In this document: piece by piece, positions 30,200 through 32,500 of the stretch
Layout: the number at the start of each line of letters is the position of its first letter
Position numbering within the stretch: position 1 is the first letter of the stretch
Source: Chromera velia
Taxonomy: Eukaryota; Sar; Chromeraceae
DNA length: 32,500 bases
Reading direction: 5' to 3'
NCBI GenBank assembly: GCA_018398765.1
Contig: JAHBMJ010005856.1
Coordinates: 179,256 to 211,755, forward strand
The notes under the pieces: generated by a model
What the model was told of the DNA's origin: nothing
Database searches by the model: none
What the model saw: only the letters and a program-made list of their open reading frames with translations
Program-made: the position numbers and the translations under genes

Positions 30200-31225
30200 G
30201 GCGCTCAGCCTGAATTTGGTCTAATGTTTTAGTCAACAAGATGAGGAGAATGAAAAACGCTTATCAAAGTCAATCGCCCTCCATTTATTGACAGCCTGTC
30301 AAGCTCGAAACAGGAGCCAGCGACCCAAGCTGGCTGTCGATCGATACTGACAGTTGGCCGTGTCAAGAAGTGCATTTTATCGCTGCTTGGGGTGCGCATT
30401 CCAGTATGTGTCCATCGAAGCGAATCTGACATGTATACCTTGTTGTTGAGTGATCGAGGATGATCGAAGTATATATATATATATATATATGTACGTCTCG
30501 TCTCACTATTAATTGCATGCATGATGCTGCATTGATGCATCGTGCATGTTGCACGATGTGCATGTTGCAATCTTCTTTAGTGTCTCTCTGGTCCTTTGTC
30601 GATGTGTTGCAAGCATGTTGCAAAGCATGTTGCAAGCATGCATGCATGCACGATGTGTTGCAATTAAGATGTGCAACAGATTTGTGAGGATTTCAGTATA
30701 CGTACCGTTTTCGTGCTAACTCGAAGTATTTTCGTAACTCAATGTCCCATATGCATGCACGACGCATGTCTGTACCGTTTTCGTGATGTGCAATTAATTA
30801 AGGTGTTGCACAGACAAATTGCATGCAAGTGTTAATTAACACTATGTTAATTGTATGCATGTGTTGCATGTCTGTACGAGGTATGTATATGTGTATGAAT
30901 TTGTCTTCAGGTCAGCATTGCATGCATTACCGACAGTCTAGCTATCATGAATGGGACGCCAACCATTCCCTCACCTTCATATATATATCGATATAATAAT
31001 ACCTGTAAGATGACCGTTGGGCTCCATGCACCAGCAAGAGTTCTGAGCTGCTGAACCATCTGACATTTGCGTACACTGCTCTTCGTCTTTCAGCAGCTAG
31101 GGAGTATATGAAGCAGTAACAGGCGCACTGTTGACGGTCTAAGCGCGATTTTCAAGTTTCAGCAAACACTGTATCGTCACACAAAGATACACAATCCGCC
31201 CTTCCAAATCCTTTCGTCGTGCGTT
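30200..31225. promoter_or_regulatory. Divergent intergenic region with TGCATGCA cluster
   Basis: It lies between the minus-strand RING-CH gene and the plus-strand oxidase-like gene. It contains an (AT)n run at 30470-30490, six exact TGCATGCA palindromes (30514, 30639, 30643, 30752, 30820, 30919), many further GCATG and TTGCA half sites, and accgttttcgtg twice (30706 and about 30775). TGCATGCA-type motifs are bound by ApiAP2 factors in apicomplexans (established there), so a regulatory role here is an inference. No gene is seen. Confidence 0.45.
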
Positions 31226-31928
31226 ATGGTATGGATCATTGGAGCGCTTGTCATGTTGGCGCTCCCTGTTCGTGCTGCTAACCGGAAGACAGACAACGAA
31301 AATGACGTCCCACTTCTCAAAGGAATGGAGGACTTTAATCTGAAAGGGATTCCTGAGCTGGGCTTTGACACAGCTCTGAAGGACCTGAAAGGGCTTTTTG
31401 ACAATGGCCTTGACACAAAATTCTTTATGGACAGTCAGGAAGTGCTCAGCGAAGATTTTCTGAGTGAAATGAAGGGGCCAGCCACAAGAGGCAAGGTGGG
31501 CGTCAATCGCACTACTGCCATCGCTGCACGAAATAGAAATATGTTTTTTCCGATACCTTTCCTTCGTCGAATTCCCAGTCATCCAATTTCAAGCTCAGCC
31601 GTCCTGCTAATGTCTTCTTTGCCTGCGTTCTTATTCATATCGGCAAGTTCCTTGTGTGTCGCACACATCAGTCCATCTGCTTGCTCGCGTCCCTACCTCC
31701 ATTCCTCCTTCCTTTCTTGCAAGCAAATTCCCATACGCATGCATGCGAAGTTCTGTCCAGCGCCATTCTGGTCAAACACACCCGAGGGAGCCGTTGATAC
31801 AGAAATAGAACAATTCCTTCATCAATCCTTTCATCTAACCCAGATGGTTACATGCAGCTGCTTGACCAGGATTCTCTAAGAAAGGAGGTGCAATTCATTT
31901 CCCTGTCTGTATTTGGGTCGCGTGCATA

Positions 31929-31968
<40 letters not shown>

Positions 31969-32500
31969 CTCGCACTGTTTTGTACGCCTACACGACTGCT
32001 GGACATCTTTTGTTCTCTTGAAAGTGAATGAGTAGACCTTTCCCTCTCTGTCTGTCTTGCAGCTCAACTTGGGGTCTCTCTCTTCTTTGAAACTTTTTGA
32101 GGACTCCAACTCAACCTTTCAAGATCCCTTCCCCAAATTCAGTCGGCCTCAGATCGTCTTCGACAAGGGCGATCAAGACAAAAAGAAGTCACAGGGAAAA
32201 CCCGGACCTGCCTTCCCAAAGGTGGTGGAGGCAAACGGTTCCCCCGTGCCTGCCTTCAAGAAAGCAGAGTTCATCAATTGGGGGGGTACTGTGGAGAACA
32301 AACCATTTGCAACATTCTACCCGACTACCAGGGTGGGAGTGCAGAATGCCGTCAGATGGGCTGTAGGCCAAAGGCGGCGCGTCCGATGTTCGATGTACAA
32401 GCACACGTGGGAGTCGGGGTATTCCCAGAACGAGGGCGTGTTGATCTCTCTGCTTCCCGAGAAAGTTGCTAATACTCTCCCGTCTGTCTTCCTTCCCCTA
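31226..32500 (+). CDS. Secreted FAD-linked oxidase-like protein, 3' truncated by window
   Basis: Exon 1 (31226-31495) starts at the ATG giving MVWIIGALVMLALPVRAA, a typical signal peptide with a likely cleavage after A-A. A charged 70-residue stretch follows, with repeated F-N-L-K-G-I and L-K-G-L-F elements. Exon 2 opens at 32063, in phase 0, and runs off the window end without a stop. It reads a basic, Pro-rich linker and then FINWGGTVENKPFATFYPTT, VGVQNAVRWAVGQRRRVRC and KHTWESGYSQNEGVLISLLP. The order W-G-G-T, P-T-T-x-x-G-V-Q-x-A-V-x-W-A and G-V-L-I-S-L matches the start of an FAD-binding PCMH domain, as in sugar-lactone and related oxidases. Catalytic parts lie outside the window, so the substrate is unknown. 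Another exon between the two cannot be excluded. Intron 1 holds a (TC)n tract. Confidence 0.6.
31930..31970 (+). repeat. (TC)n microsatellite in intron 1 of oxidase-like gene
   Basis: About 33 bp of uninterrupted CT dinucleotides followed by tttttctcgc. Confidence 0.92.

Overview
This is nuclear DNA of a eukaryote with intron-rich genes. Coding sequence is cut into many short exons with GT..AG borders. Introns carry long microsatellites of (CT)n, (TG)n, (TTTC)n and (GA)n. The protein content (a DDI1 shuttle protein, a large organellar helical-repeat protein of the type expanded in apicomplexans and their relatives, a RING-CH membrane ligase and a secreted FAD-type oxidase) and a cluster of TGCATGCA motifs suggest an alveolate alga, possibly a chromerid such as Chromera velia. 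That assignment is inference; no rRNA or tRNA gene is present to confirm it.

Layout. Bases 279-1804 (+) hold the last four exons of a DDI1-like protein: the end of the retropepsin-like fold, a Gly/Ala/Gln-rich linker and a UBA domain. Bases 2536-3846 are a decayed hAT-like element with TTTGA-rich inverted ends and a BED-finger-like fragment. Bases 3990-16560 are one minisatellite array, with a core unit of 48 bp (16 codons). It is split by a 7,691-bp DNA transposon at 7292-14982. The transposon has inverted repeats of about 160-170 bp and sits between 4-bp GCTC duplications, and the array continues in register across it. Inside it a roughly 12-exon gene (+) encodes a DDE-type transposase-like protein of about 770 codons. 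That gene carries one in-frame TAG near its 3' end and a divergent third catalytic motif. Bases 16561-19174 are intergenic, with a degenerate AT-rich repeat and a possible hairpin.

Bases 19175-28119 (+) reconstruct as a 15-exon gene for a protein of about 1,550 residues. It has a mitochondrial-type leader and leucine-rich helical repeats resembling heptatricopeptide/FASTK/RAP-type RNA-binding proteins. All but one of its exon junctions join in phase. After an AT-rich gap, a RING-CH membrane protein lies on the minus strand (28961 to about 30102). It diverges from a secreted FAD-linked oxidase-like gene starting at 31226 (+) and cut by the window end. The space between them carries six exact TGCATGCA sites and an (AT)n run, and is a candidate bidirectional promoter.

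The host genes look like unrelated housekeeping functions rather than an operon-like system. The most informative feature is the transposon caught inside the minisatellite, because its borders, target duplication and coding content can all be read. Exon borders were derived by hand from splice signals and reading-frame continuity and have not been checked against transcripts.
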